A DNA stretch of 64,000 bases from Fragilariopsis cylindrus CCMP1102 (GCA_900095095.1 FMBT01000323.1:248001-312000), one strand, 5' to 3'; shown: positions 50,401-61,271, counted from the first letter of the stretch. Made by a program: numbers and translations. Notes: a model not told the origin generated them from the letters alone.

Positions 50401-52352
50401 AGAAAGAACAATTGGAACGTACTATGAAATTAACTCAAGTACTTTTACAGCATCAAGTAGAGGAAGAGCAAGAACAAGAACAAGAAAAAACACAACAGCA
50501 AGAACAAGAGCAGCAGGATCAGGAGCAGCATCAGCAGCAGCAACAACATCAACAACAGCATCAACAACAGCAACAGTACCACATCGCTGATCCAAATGAG
50601 AATGATGTTCTCTGTGGTCGTGGTCCACGCATCAACAGACACGCTGGAAATGTGCAATTTAGAGATATCATTCACTCGAAGAAGAAAGAATATTTAGCCC
50701 CATCCACACAGAAACTAGAAAAACCTCCTATCACAGCTGGCATCGTCAATGATATTCGTACTATGGACCCACCTGGACGATTCTTGAAAGAAGACAAAGG
50801 TACCGGATTATGGTTTGATATTGGTGAAGCGAAGGCTAGGGAGAAGACTAGTCAAGCACTCCGGGATCTACAGAAATATTCTGTCGACAACAAGTCTTAT
50901 GCGAATATGAATACGAATATGAATACGAATATAAATGCGAATGGTATGAATATGAATGCGAATAACATGAATACGAATACGAATGCGATATCAACAACAC
51001 TGTTGTCACCGTATCAACAGAAGGAAGAAAAACAACTGCAAAGTCAACTATCAACGCTGTTTTCCCTCCAGCAAGAACAGCAGCAGCAGCAACCGCAAGA
51101 ACAAGAACAACCGCAAGAACAAGAACAACTGCAAAGTCAACTATCAACGCTGTTTCCCCTCCAGCAACAACAGCAGCAGCAGCAACCGCAAGAACAAGAA
51201 CAACCGCAAGAACAACCGCAAGAACAAGAACAAACTGATAATAATTATGACAATGGCAATAACGATGACGACGTGCTTATATTTGCTGCTAGTTTTAATA
51301 CAAGACAATTAGGACTAGACGTTGAATGTGGTGGTGATAATAATAATAATGATAACAATGATGTTATTGTTGCTGTTACGAGAGTTAAAATCGAAGAATA
51401 TAAAAATATAATTTATCCAGGTGATATAATAATTTCAATAGGAAGAATTCAACTAAAGAATAATAGAAATATAAAATCAATTGATGATGTTTTAACATTA
51501 ATTTCATCTACAACTGAACGACCATTAATAGTTGAATTTTCAAGATATCGGAAACGAATTCGAAAACAACAAGTGGATCATGGTGGTAACAGTAACAGTG
51601 GCATTGTAGATGAGATCACAACGACATTGGCGAAGGAAACAAATAATGACGTCGACGTCGATGAGGATGATTGTTGTTATCAGCAGCAAAACTATGTAGA
51701 AAATGAATCATCAAAAGTTGCGGCAGCAATGGTTGTGATACCTATGGGTTGTAGTAATGGTGGCGGTGGCGGTGGCAGCATTGGTGGTCAACAACGAAAG
51801 GAAACGATGAAAGCTGATGCATTAGGCGAAGAATCTATCAAAACTACAGCTGCAGTAGCATATCATTTAAATCCCGTTCAATTACGTATACTTCTCGCTT
51901 CACAGCAGGACTCATCGGATATATTCAAAGATAAGATCCCCACCCCCAAAAATCGCAGCGGTATAATATCAGCTAAAAATTGGCGACGAGAAGAATTGAA
52001 ACGTTTGGGGATGACGGAAGAAGAATGGTGGATGAAGAAACAACCAATACAGAGATCAGAGGATATATTCAAAGATAAGATCCCCACCCCCAAAAATTGC
52101 AGTGGTATAGTATCACCTAAAAATTGGCGACGAGAGAGTATCCACACAGATTTGGAACTGAAAGACCAACCAGATAAAAATAGCGGTGATGCTTCTATCG
52201 GTTCTGATGCCGCTACTCCTACAGCAGCTGCTACAGCTACTGTTACCGGTTATTCTACTAGCATTTCTAATTTCATCACCACCAACGAAGCAACAGCTGG
52301 AACCGAAGGCTCTGATGATGAAACTTTATCGTGTTGTTCAATTACTATTTGA
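47431..52352 (+). CDS. Giant poly-Q regulator: winged-helix-like, PDZ-like, zinc-finger and DUF6824-type domains; one frame break
   Basis: Two frames abut through the overlap ATGA at 48405-48408: 47431-48408 (325 codons; likely start Met at 47470) and 48405-52352 (1,315 residues). The first has a winged-helix-like block (RKKVVAFVAAKFEGQVMG) and a PDZ-like domain with PLIGDKILSIGTIKLW. Its tail, DEQILAVMLGFI, runs straight into MNNGNPPKKVTVQDVAMELG of the second, completing a second winged-helix-like block, so this is probably one gene missing one base. The second frame adds two C2HC zinc fingers (about 244 and 308, CIDCGREFETKMGLTTHQ), three copies of a KEVTINQVVAAE repeat and long Gln runs. 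The DUF6824-type domain (about 728-815, PNENDVLCGRGPRINRHAG) follows, then a second PDZ-like domain (about 955-1050) and a twice-repeated DIFKDKIPTPKN block. Likely nuclear; the DUF6824 type is frequent in diatoms. Confidence 0.75.
48931..49487. repeat. Three coding repeats of a GAAGT(T/C)AC(T/C)ATTAATCAGG unit
   Basis: Copies near 48931, 49241 and 49440 share the following GTAGTGGCGGCAGAGG. Two are followed by a zinc finger, showing duplication of a repeat-plus-finger module. Confidence 0.85.
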
Positions 52353-53867
52353 TATACAGCACGGGAACAAACGCGAGATCGTATTTGAAATTCATAGAGC
52401 TATAGAGGTGATTCACAGGCAGCTACAGTGTAGGGTATATTATAGTTCGAATAGTATTAACAGTACACAAGTTACTACTCTTAAAAAACTTTTATCTTTT
52501 GTGACGTATACTGAGAGGAAATTCTACACTCTCTTTCAATTAAGTAGTTTCAAAGCCATCATTATTTTTCATTGTTGTGGTAGTATCGTATGATTCATTC
52601 AAACGAGATACCAGCACATATGTCGAGTCTTGATCGCCACCACCATCATCGACTTCTTTTGTAATAGATGTATCATTACTATCGCTGTCATCAGAACAAT
52701 CACTGTTTCTTTTCTCCCATTCAGCAATCTATTTTCTTATCTCTTCATTGATACCCTTTAGTGCAGTCATGTGCGTCATCTTTCTTCTGTTACTATTATA
52801 TTTAATATGGAGTATAGAGTTGAAGATAAGTTTATTAGTATGAGAATATATCTGGACAAAAAGAAGAAAAAGCAGACGCTTAAACGAGACGGAAGTTTTC
52901 TCTCGTTGTTATTTCTTACCAATGGATGTTAAGCGAGAAGCGACGAAATATCTAATAGAGCAAGAATTGTTTTGGTTCATTTCATTCCAATTCTTTTCGT
53001 TTCGTTTCATTTCGTTTCGTTTTTCGTTCTACTGTACTTACACTTGTGAAGTTATTACTGTAATGACATAATGCACAGTAACAATAAATAACAGAGATAA
53101 AAATTAATATCATCACTTTAAAATCACAAACAAACAAACTTGACCAGTGAATTCAATCGTAATCTTCGGTCGCACAAGAAGAAGGACTTTAGAGCAAGGC
53201 AAGGCCTAGTAAGGAATATTATTCAAACGTGTTAAAAAAAGAATAAACAAGAAATCTAATGAGGGGGCGTCACCACGATATTACATATCCAACCCCCTCC
53301 CCCGTACGCAGAAAGCAGGGTCATCCTCCAGAGCAAAGCTCTGATGTTTTATTTCGCCCTTTGTTTACAAATGCAAGAAGAAGCATGAAAAACTTCACAA
53401 CATTTATCGGCTGTTCTTATTTATTGAATGGAAAGAATGAATGAATCTCGTCTTCACAAGATGGTACATTGTACAAAAAGACATAATTCTCGCTATCATA
53501 TTCCAATATAGAACACAAACACCACCTGCTTCGTTTGACCTTGAACTTCACACACAAAAAACACAACGCAACTGACTTTACTAACTAGCTACGTAGCTAC
53601 CGAAAACCGAAAGATACAGTAGATCATTGGCATGTATATAGTCCGTTTACATCATTGAACCGTTTCCTACAAGAAAAGTGAAATAGAAATAAAGAAAGAG
53701 ATTAAGAGAGAGAAAGAGAGAGAGATTCAAGAGATAGTCAGTCAAGAGAGATTGAAGAGAAAGAAAGAGAAGAACGAAAGGAGATAGAGCGGAAGAGAGA
53801 TTCATCGAACGAAATTCCTCCGCAGTAAAGTCCAAATCCAAATCCAAGTTCAAGTTTACGCAGTGAA
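52353..53867. other. Intergenic with a decayed coding remnant
   Basis: No intact gene. The minus-strand remnant 52540-52779 is listed separately. Pentanucleotide TTTCG repeats occur at 52997-53028 and GAGA-type sequence at 53698-53790 just upstream of the channel gene. Confidence 0.55.
52540..52779 (-). pseudogene. Short coding remnant with in-frame stop
   Basis: From ATG 52779 the reverse strand reads MTHMTALKGINEEIRK, a TAG stop, then IAEWEKRNSDCSDDSDSNDT through LNESYDTTTTMKNND and a final TAA at 52542-52540. The acidic Ser/Asp-rich composition on both sides of the stop looks like diatom coding DNA. It could be a decayed gene or the end of a longer one. No family recognised. Confidence 0.35.
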
Positions 53868-56024
53868 ATGGTGCTGCAACGCAATATGTCTCTATCATGG
53901 TTGGGGGAACAAGCTCAATCCCAATTCCTTGATCGGAATTTAGAAAATCATGAAAAAAGTCAACAACGAGACGATCGCGATCATCATGAAGGTTGTTCCA
54001 GTTCCGATTCACGTGGATCAGGTGATGGTGGTGGTGGGTGGTGGTGGTGGATCATTTGGATCCCAAAAATCATTCCCATCGTATCAGAAATTGAATTCCT
54101 ACAATTCATTAGACCTAAATAATTATGATGAAAAATACACAATCCGTCATCAAGTTATTGTTTGGAATGTCGGTACTCCTGATGTCAAAAACAACCGAGT
54201 ATCACTTATGTTTCGTGTCACATTATTCTGGAATGATCCTTTACCGCCGAAACCACCATCATCAATAGAAAAAATACCATCCACATTAGATGAAGCATTA
54301 AAGGCAGCAATGGCAGATTCAAATGCCAATGCCAATGCCAATGCGTATGCGAATGCGAATGCGAATGCGAATGTGAATGCGTATGCGTCAGCCTATGACA
54401 ACACCTATGACATTACTACGAAAGGAAATGGCAGTAGCCATGACAGCAACAAAGATGATTCTGTTTGGGTTATGGAGGGACGGAATAAAGCTGTACGAAA
54501 AAAAACAAGAACTGAAAACAAACGTGAAAGGAACAGAAGTAGAAGTAGAAGAAGAAGAAGAAAAATGAGCGAAGATAAAAATAATGATTTCGAGGATGAT
54601 GAGGAAGACGATGAAGAAGATGAAGATGAAGAAGAAACAATTGATGTACCACCAGTATCAATAATAAATGCCGCTGATTTTGAAATCATAGGACGACCAG
54701 ATATAACATGCCTTCGTTATAATAATAAACCATCATCATCATCATCGCCATCACATTCATCACAATCACATTCATCAAGCAATACAAGATTAATGAGATT
54801 TTCGTGTATGTATCGTGCATCCTTATTACAGGAAGCACATTCAATGAATGTAGCACAATTTCCACATGATACACATGATTTAATTATGAAGTTAGGTATA
54901 TTAAGTCAAAGACAACCAAATGGACGATGGGATCGTCGAAAATGGAAATTAGGTTTAGCTAATGAATCTGATACACAGGGTAGTATTAGAGTACCATATG
55001 GTGTATTAGTGGATCATGTAGCTGTACCTGGTTTTCAAATATCTGATCGTGGATTAGAATTTGAATTATCACCAATTGAATATGGTAATAGTAAAACAGG
55101 TGGCAGTGGTAGTGTAGTGGCAGTAGTAGTAACGGTACTGGTGGTACTAATGGTACTATTACTACTACTAATATTAGTAGTAATGAAATAACAAATCAAC
55201 AAAGAGTTATGACACCATCCAATTCAAATACATCATTATCAACATTCTTTGAAGATGAAGATCATGATGATCCTCAACACCAACAAAAACAAAATCAAAC
55301 AACTCAGAAACTTTTGAAACAGCCAGACAAACAACAATACGGAAGTTTTATTCAGAATAACTTTCAACAACAACGTCCAAATCCAAATAAACAACAACAA
55401 CAACAACAACAGAATCAAAATCAAAATCAAAATATTGATGATCAAGATTTTTGTGTCAAAACAAAAATTCGTGTCAAACGTAATTCAGCCTATTATGATC
55501 GTAATATAATGCCATTATTGGATATATTAAATCTGGTATCAATTTCTATATTGGTGGCAATGGATGCCACAAATTTCTTTCAACGTGGTTTAATGTGTTT
55601 AAATATCGCATTTTTAGAAATTGGTTTAAGGACCAGTTTAGATGCAAGATTACCAAGTGTTGGATATGAAATTAAAATGCAAAAAATATTAAATTCCTAC
55701 TTTTATTCTATATTATATATTGTATTAGAAAGTGCAATAATGAAAGTATTATTAGATAATACTAAAGATAATGATCATACATATTGGACATTAGAACGTA
55801 CAAGATATACTGATCATATAACTGCATTCCTACTATTAATAAATCAGTTTTATTTACGTATGATTATATATAAAGATTTTTCAAATAATAATAATAATAA
55901 TAACAACAACTATGAAATACATCATCATCCATGTCAAATACTAATAACAGCACTAACAAAAATAGTACTAATGCTAGTGGTAAGGGTGATGGTGATGGTG
56001 ATGAATTTAAATGATTGGAGATAA
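53868..56024 (+). CDS. Pentameric ligand-gated ion channel-like protein with frame breaks
   Basis: Three frames join into one protein. The first starts MVLQRNMSLSWLGEQ (53868) and runs to a Gly-rich stretch near 54040, where the frame moves by one. The extracellular-type domain follows: YTIRHQVIVWNVGTP, RVSLMFRVTLFWND, a low-complexity insert, then YRASLLQEAHSMNVAQFPHDTHDLIMKLG. The FPHDTHDL block occupies the position of the FPFDxQxC segment of the Cys-loop family but lacks the Cys pair. Near 55114 a single base is missing, and the chain continues through a poly-Gln linker to KRNSAYYDRNIMPLLDILNL (TM1), LVSISILVAM, and the M2/M3-like NIAFLEIGLRTSLDARLPSV (LPxVxYE pattern). The last helix is HITAFLLLINQFYLRMI. 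A further -1 shift near 55915 would alter the tail. Such receptors gate anion or cation flow; the ligand is unknown. Prokaryotic-type members also lack the Cys pair. Confidence 0.65.
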
Positions 56025-56537
56025 AAAAGTCTAAAATATGAAACGTGACATTATTTCCTCTCACGATAAAAAAAAGGCACGCCGAAGCCATAACTTACTG
56101 AAAATCTTCTTTTGAAAATTGTTTTTTTTGCAATTTCCACTCGCTGGAGGAAGTACTAAGTTATGTACAGTTGTGGACCTCAAATTAGAAATTAAATCCA
56201 TGTTATACTGTATATAAGATGTCTCATTTTCATTCGTGATTTTCTTCTCCGAAGCGTCAGTGTCACACATTTGTTAATCGCTCGTGCTGTTTTACGAAAA
56301 TCATAAATTAATAAAAAAAAATTGAACTAAGAAACAAAAACTACTGTACATAAATACTATTATAGAATAGGACCACGACTGAATTCATTAATTAATAATA
56401 TCTGTCACGACTAAGTTCATTATTTATTTTCTTGAGCTTTTCTGCTTCATCCTAATACACGTTCTCATTAATTAATAATATGGTCAACAAACAAACAAAC
56501 AAACACAACACCAATAATTGTTATCATTATTAACACT

Positions 56538-56759
56538 ATGAATTCCAGCGCCAAATCATTTAGGCAATCCTCTTGTCACAGCAGGCATAACAAGAATTGG
56601 CAAGAATCAGAATCAGCATATGATAGTCCATTAAACTCATCAGCTAATATTGCAGACGACGAAGTCTACATCTAGGTATTATTCGGATCTCACGACAATG
56701 ACAATGACGAAGACAATGACGGACGACGACGAATGATGTATGTTTAAAGCGTTCTTATA

Positions 56760-56796
<37 letters not shown>

Positions 56797-57240
56797 TAAT
56801 AGCACAACAAGTCCAATGCATGGCAGGACTTCAAGTTGGTCGATGTTGCCACCATATGTGCCTTCCGGAATAGTAGTATAAGTATGCCAGTATATCAGCA
56901 GATCTATCTATTCATAAGAATTCATTTCATCGACTAGGATTACCGTCACAATATCCTGACAGACTCGACCAAAGCAGCAGCAATAGTAGTTTTGAAAGTG
57001 TTCTTCTCGAAGAACTAGAAGACTTTGATGATATTTTCGGTCGGCCATCATCATCTGAATCCTGACAGACTCGACCAATAAAGCAGCAATAGTTTTGAAA
57101 GTGTTCTTCTCGAACAGAGCTAGAAACACTTCGATGATATTTTCGGTCGGCCATCATCTGAATCGAATCGATTTCTGGGGAAAGTTGAGACAAATCTCGA
57201 TGATAATTTGTTAATAATTAAATCCGAAAGACTTTACCCT
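56538..57240 (+). pseudogene. Decayed acidic Ser-rich protein gene with internal duplication
   Basis: 56538-56675 reads MNSSAKSFRQSSCHSRHNKN through SSANIADDEVYI and a TAG. Further along, a second coding-like stretch (about 56918-57062) reads NSFHRLGLPSQYPDRLDQSS and ESVLLEELEDFDDIFGRPSS before TGA. Its last 106 bp are then tandemly repeated in degenerate form. Frames differ and stops intervene. No family recognised; I read this as a dead or exon-fragmented gene. Confidence 0.35.
56955..57165. repeat. Tandem duplication, about 106 bp
   Basis: Both copies contain CCTGACAGACTCGACCAA, TTTTGAAAGTGTTCTTCTCG and TTCGGTCGGCCATCATC. Copy 2 carries stops where copy 1 is open. Confidence 0.9.
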
Positions 57241-57779
57241 AAAATAAGTACAACCCTAATTCAAAAAATGGAGCACACAATTGTACTAGTAGCATAGTAG
57301 ATCATACTGTAATATTAGCTGTTATGTATTGTGCTGTGTACTGTGATGTAGCGGTCGGTCGTTTATCATAAAAGTGTGCTAAGCACTTCTGTTTAGCTTT
57401 GGCGTGAGAAAACAACCGGGTTATTTTGTGGAGCGCACGAGAATCTCAATTTCAATTTTTTTTTTTTCTTTCAAGCATTGCTGAACGCAGTTTAGCTACG
57501 CTACTATTGCACCGTACGGCACTTATGCCCCTCTATTTAATAAATTATATTATTCATTACTGTACATTGTATTCATTTTATATCTCATATGAATCAAAAT
57601 TAGGGTATAGTAGTAGGAAAGAAGAGGAGGAGGAGAACGGAGTCTACAGTACTACTATTGTACTACTATTGTTCTTAAATGTATTGTATAATGAATGCTA
57701 TTACTGTGTCGTTATATTTATGTTTTTCTTATAAATATTACTGTATATTCTTTATTCTGTTTTTTTCTATTATTATTTC

Positions 57780-58639
57780 TTATTCCACAATAACACGTAT
57801 CATCACATTAATTTCTTTTGTTAATGCTACCTTCAATTGATATATACCTGTACGTTTAATAGTTAATTTATCTGATTTTGGTAATGATTTGAATGTAGTA
57901 GAAGGAGTTGCGTTGTCATCATTATCATCATCGTCGTCATCATCATCCTTCCATGTTTTGAATGCGGGTTTGTCATCAGCAACTTTCTCCATTTCTTCTT
58001 CTTCTAATACATCCACAATAGATACTAATTTCGTATGTTCTTTGGAATATAGATCAAATTCATTACAATCTAATTTTAAGGCATCTAATAATTTTTTGGG
58101 ACCAATACCACCAAATAATTTTAATCCATCTGGTCCTGTTTGATTATCTAAAAATGATAATGTATATTTTTTTTACGTTTCTTCTTCAATTCCTAAAATT
58201 GTACTATTGTAGTTGCTTCTTATTACATTGTTTAGTATTTTCTTGTTTATTTTCAATATCATTTTGTACTTCATCATCATTAATTTTTCTTGCTAATTTT
58301 TGTGGTCGTAATTTATTATCAAAAAATATGGGATTGACCATAATCACATCCCCGCCTGTCCTGTTCCTGCAATATGTTGTAATAACTTGACTTGTATTTT
58401 ATTGACGGAACTATTACTAATGGTGGTATCCTTTTTTTTCTTTTTACCAAATAATGCTGTTGTACTACTAGTACTCTTAGTCGTTGATGTCATTGTACGC
58501 ATCGGCGTTGTAATTGTTGTTGTCGTTGTTGTCCATGCTGTTGTTGTTGTCGAAGGGATAGTATTGCCGTTGTCAACAACAACGACAACGACAATAAAGC
58601 ATTTTTGCTTATCTTATTATGACTATTATTTGACGCCAT
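57780..58639 (-). pseudogene. Organellar ribosomal protein bL9 gene with at least four frame breaks
   Basis: From Met at 58639 (MASNNSHNKISKNALLSLSL) a signal-like leader breaks near 58558 and continues IPSTTTTAWTTTTTT and SSTTALFGKKKKK. The mature part follows: NKIQVKLLQHIAGTGQAG, a break near 58351, then DVIMVNPIFFDNKLRPQKLA. Breaks lie near 58225 and 58208 around EATTIVQ and ILGIEEET. There is an in-frame TAA near 58175, then KKYTLSFLDNQTGPDGLKLF, GGIGPKKLLDALKLDCNEF and an acidic insert. The C-terminal strand is LTIKRTGIYQLKVALTKEIN. The order and spacing match bL9 (N-domain, helix, TGPDGKLFG, C-domain GIYxVxVxLH). In the family it binds domain V of 23S rRNA. Each break lacks exactly one base. 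The protein was probably destined for a plastid. Whether this is a pseudogene or mis-sequenced is unresolved. Confidence 0.75.
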
Positions 58640-59169
58640 GTTATATCTCTCTACCTTGCTTGCTGCTGTCGAATTTGAATTACTGGAGCTCAATAATGAT
58701 GATGTTTTGTTTCGTTGCTTGCCGTGAAATAAAATGATGTCTGTACCGTACATCATCGGCTGGTTGGCTTGTTTTTGTTTGATGTTTTTGTGTGTCTGCT
58801 TGCTTGCTTCACAAGAGAAAGATCTTTCAACGACATCTTGCTCAATCTCTCTCTTTTCCTTTTTTCTTTTCTGCCTCAGCCAATCACTCAACTCACATTT
58901 GTCGCGCGCAACCGCACGTGAATAGATTTCTTTTTCGTCTCCTGATGGAAATCCTGATTTATTACACGTGGATGGTCAGAAATCAATTCGAGGTCCAAAA
59001 TAAATGTCGTTCGTCGCTTCATTGTCTGCTTTTTTACCGTATTTCTTCTCGTTTTTCTCGGATTCCCATTAATAGATCTTTGCTTGATCTCCAACACAAG
59101 AAGCAGACACAACAAGATCGAAAATAAAAAAACATACACACTGTACCCAAACAAAACAAAACCAAGCAA
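58640..59169. other. Short divergent intergenic region
   Basis: Separates the bL9 locus from the methyltransferase gene. Probably holds both promoters. No motif I can defend. Confidence 0.5.
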
Positions 59170-60099
59170 ATGAAAAGCAAAAGTAGAAGTAGAAAAACAA
59201 ACAAAAAAGAATCAAGTATACAGCCAAAGCGAAAACCAAAAAAAGCCAAGATGGTGGGAACTACTATTACTACTACTACTACAACTACTACTAAAAGTAA
59301 GGATGTGAATAAGACCGGTGGTGTACAAACGGATGAAAAGAAACAACATTTTGATGATATTTATATTTGTGATACACCCGTACCCTATAAGATTCGTATC
59401 TTAGATGCCTTATCATATGTCAGTGATGATTTTAATCAACAAATGTTTGAAGCACATATTGCACCGGTCTTTGAAAAAAAAAGTAGTGCTGCTAATACAA
59501 AAACGATTAATTATGTTGATTTATGTTCCTGTTTTGGTAACACCACAATGGCAACATTACATGGTATGGGGTATGAAGAAATTCGTGACAATTGGAGTAA
59601 TGAAACACGTTGTATGACCATTGATAAACCACGTCGTACATTTAATGATCAAAGTACATCAGTAACAGCAATTGATATATCACCACAAGCAATGAAATAT
59701 GGTAAAACTGTTGGTTTATATGATACCACAATTGTATGTGATTTAAATAATCGTACTTCCAATGAATTTAAATTAACAAAGGAGGCCATGTCCAATGCTG
59801 ATATTATTATATCTACTGCATCATTAGTATATTTGGAATTAGAGACCATTGCAGAATTAATGGAAGCTTTTGTGACTGGTGGGAGTGAGAATGGGATGAT
59901 GTTAGTAAATTTTTTAAATCCATTTGCATTAGAAAAAGCAGATGCCACGAAACGTATACTATTGTCAAAATTAGATTTTGTTGCATCACGTGCCACACGT
60001 CATCGTCGAATGTCCAAATTAGAACAAGATAATTATCCTGGTGAAGAATGGTCACTATTAGAATTATGGGTATTACAAAAAAAGAAGAAATCGAAATAA
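59170..60099 (+). CDS. SAM-dependent methyltransferase-like protein
   Basis: One clean frame of 309 residues. The first 60 are basic and Thr-rich; Met27 (MVGTTITTTT, 59251) is an alternative start. The core begins FDDIYICDTPVPYKIRILDA. YVDLCSCFGNTTMATLHG (about 117-134) occupies motif I: the usual DxGxGxG is replaced by DLCSCFGN. Further class I features are TAIDISPQAMKYGKTVGLYD (motif II acidic loop) and IVCDLNN, then ADIIISTASLVYLELETIAE (motif IV region) and GMMLVNFLNPFAL. A Lys-rich tail closes it. The fold assignment is inferred from motif order; no substrate can be named. Unlike the neighbouring bL9 locus, its frame is intact. Confidence 0.65.
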   Translation: MKSKSRSRKTNKKESSIQPKRKPKKAKMVGTTITTTTTTTTKSKDVNKTGGVQTDEKKQHFDDIYICDTPVPYKIRILDALSYVSDDFNQQMFEAHIAPVFEKKSSAANTKTINYVDLCSCFGNTTMATLHGMGYEEIRDNWSNETRCMTIDKPRRTFNDQSTSVTAIDISPQAMKYGKTVGLYDTTIVCDLNNRTSNEFKLTKEAMSNADIIISTASLVYLELETIAELMEAFVTGGSENGMMLVNFLNPFALEKADATKRILLSKLDFVASRATRHRRMSKLEQDNYPGEEWSLLELWVLQKKKKSK

Positions 60100-60602
60100 A
60101 TAAATTCGAAAATAAGTCGAAATTGAAATAAGTAAATTCGAAATAAGTAAATACCAGGCAGACGATAAATAAAATAAATATTCAAAACTTTCGGACTGAT
60201 CGATTTACACTTAAATTGATTTGTCGATTGCGATGGCGATGACAGATACACATACTATAGTTAATACAACAAAACGAAACAGTAATAATATAAATAAACA
60301 AGACAAGACAAGACAAGACAAGATAAGATAAGATAAGATAAGACAAAAGTGCCATTATACTATATTATACTATTCATTATTATTAAACCTAGCGTATATG
60401 TAGTACTGTAGTCTTGCTTTTCTTTTTGGATTTTGCTTTCGATTGATTCTATTATAATTTAATTCAATTCACTATTATTATTATTTTTCGTGTAGCTTTT
60501 CTGCCTTTACATCATCATCATGTTCGTTTCAAGTTCCAGACTTTTTTCGTTTCGTTCCGATGCGATGCGACCGTACATGATATAACAATCATCTCAACGA
60601 TC
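60100..60602. other. Intergenic with AAGAC/AAGAT repeats
   Basis: Pentanucleotide repeats AGACA and AGATA at 60297-60345. No gene was seen. Confidence 0.6.
60297..60345. repeat. Pentanucleotide microsatellite AGACA/AGATA
   Basis: About ten units of 5 bp; the first half ends in CA and the second in TA, which suggests conversion of one unit type to another. Confidence 0.9.
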
Positions 60603-61271
60603 ATGGCAACTTTGTATACCAGAAATCAATCAGCGCATAGCCTACTCAATAGTAATTGTGAAAATGATCGTCTGATTTCCTTTTTAGAAAAATCAGGAAA
60701 GGAAAAAGATTTGTTCGTGGGCATCTCTGGCGGTAGAAATAAATGCCGAAAGGTAAAACCCCTAATGCCAGAAATCCCGGTAAAAGCAGGGATTATTATT
60801 ATTCTGCCAGCTACTTCCAAGGATAAATGCCACGATCGTAGTACGCCAGCACCAATATACTAAAAGTTGGTCCGATTATGATCCTAAGTATCTATATGAC
60901 GGACGAGATAAAGGGTTACTACGTGGGCATATATAGCAGTAGAGAAAAGTCGATGCAAATTTCAAGACAGAACAGCACTATTAGTAGCATTTCGTTTTGC
61001 CAGATCACATACGACTACCGTATGAATTTGATTGTGAAGAGGAAGGTGAAGATGTCTTAACCGAGTCACCTTTGGAACCATCTTTTTGTTGGGGATGTTT
61101 TTTCCTACAGAATCACCTTCGGAATCACCGTCAGTACCACGTGATCACTACGAAAATGATCCATTATTTCGTTTCAGAGGAAGCAATGGATTAGACACTA
61201 CCGATATTTCTTCTTGGGCATTTGCTAATCCGAAAGAAAAATGCAAAGGAAAAACAACCTGGTACCGGTAG
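60603..61271 (+). pseudogene. Decayed coding locus, pieces in several frames
   Basis: Coding-like peptides appear in order but in different frames: MATLYTRNQSAHSLLN and DRLISFLEKSGKEKDLFVG; MPKGKTPNARNPGKSRDYYY then SASYFQG; KSWSDYDPKYLYDGRDKGLL; EFDCEEEGEDVLTESPLEPS; and FPTESPSESPSVPRDHYEND to SSWAFANPKEKCKGKTTWYR and a TAG at 61269-61271. The last two pieces are separated by a -1 shift in a T6 run near 61100. No family recognised. The same kind of frame breaks occurs in bL9 and RING. Confidence 0.45.

Larger units (their letters stand above)
56025..57779. other. Intergenic with decayed coding pieces
   Basis: Contains the remnants at 56538-57240 and an ATAATG/ATAATA microsatellite at 56757-56800. 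The convergent bL9 gene ends at 57780. Confidence 0.55.

Noticed and set aside
52540-58639. Non-standard genetic code (stop codons read as amino acids in the in-frame TAG at 52540-52779 and TAA in bL9)
   Set aside because: Intact genes in the window end at TAA (rhodanese), TGA (VWA, transposase, carrier) and TAG (BTB), so all three stops terminate.
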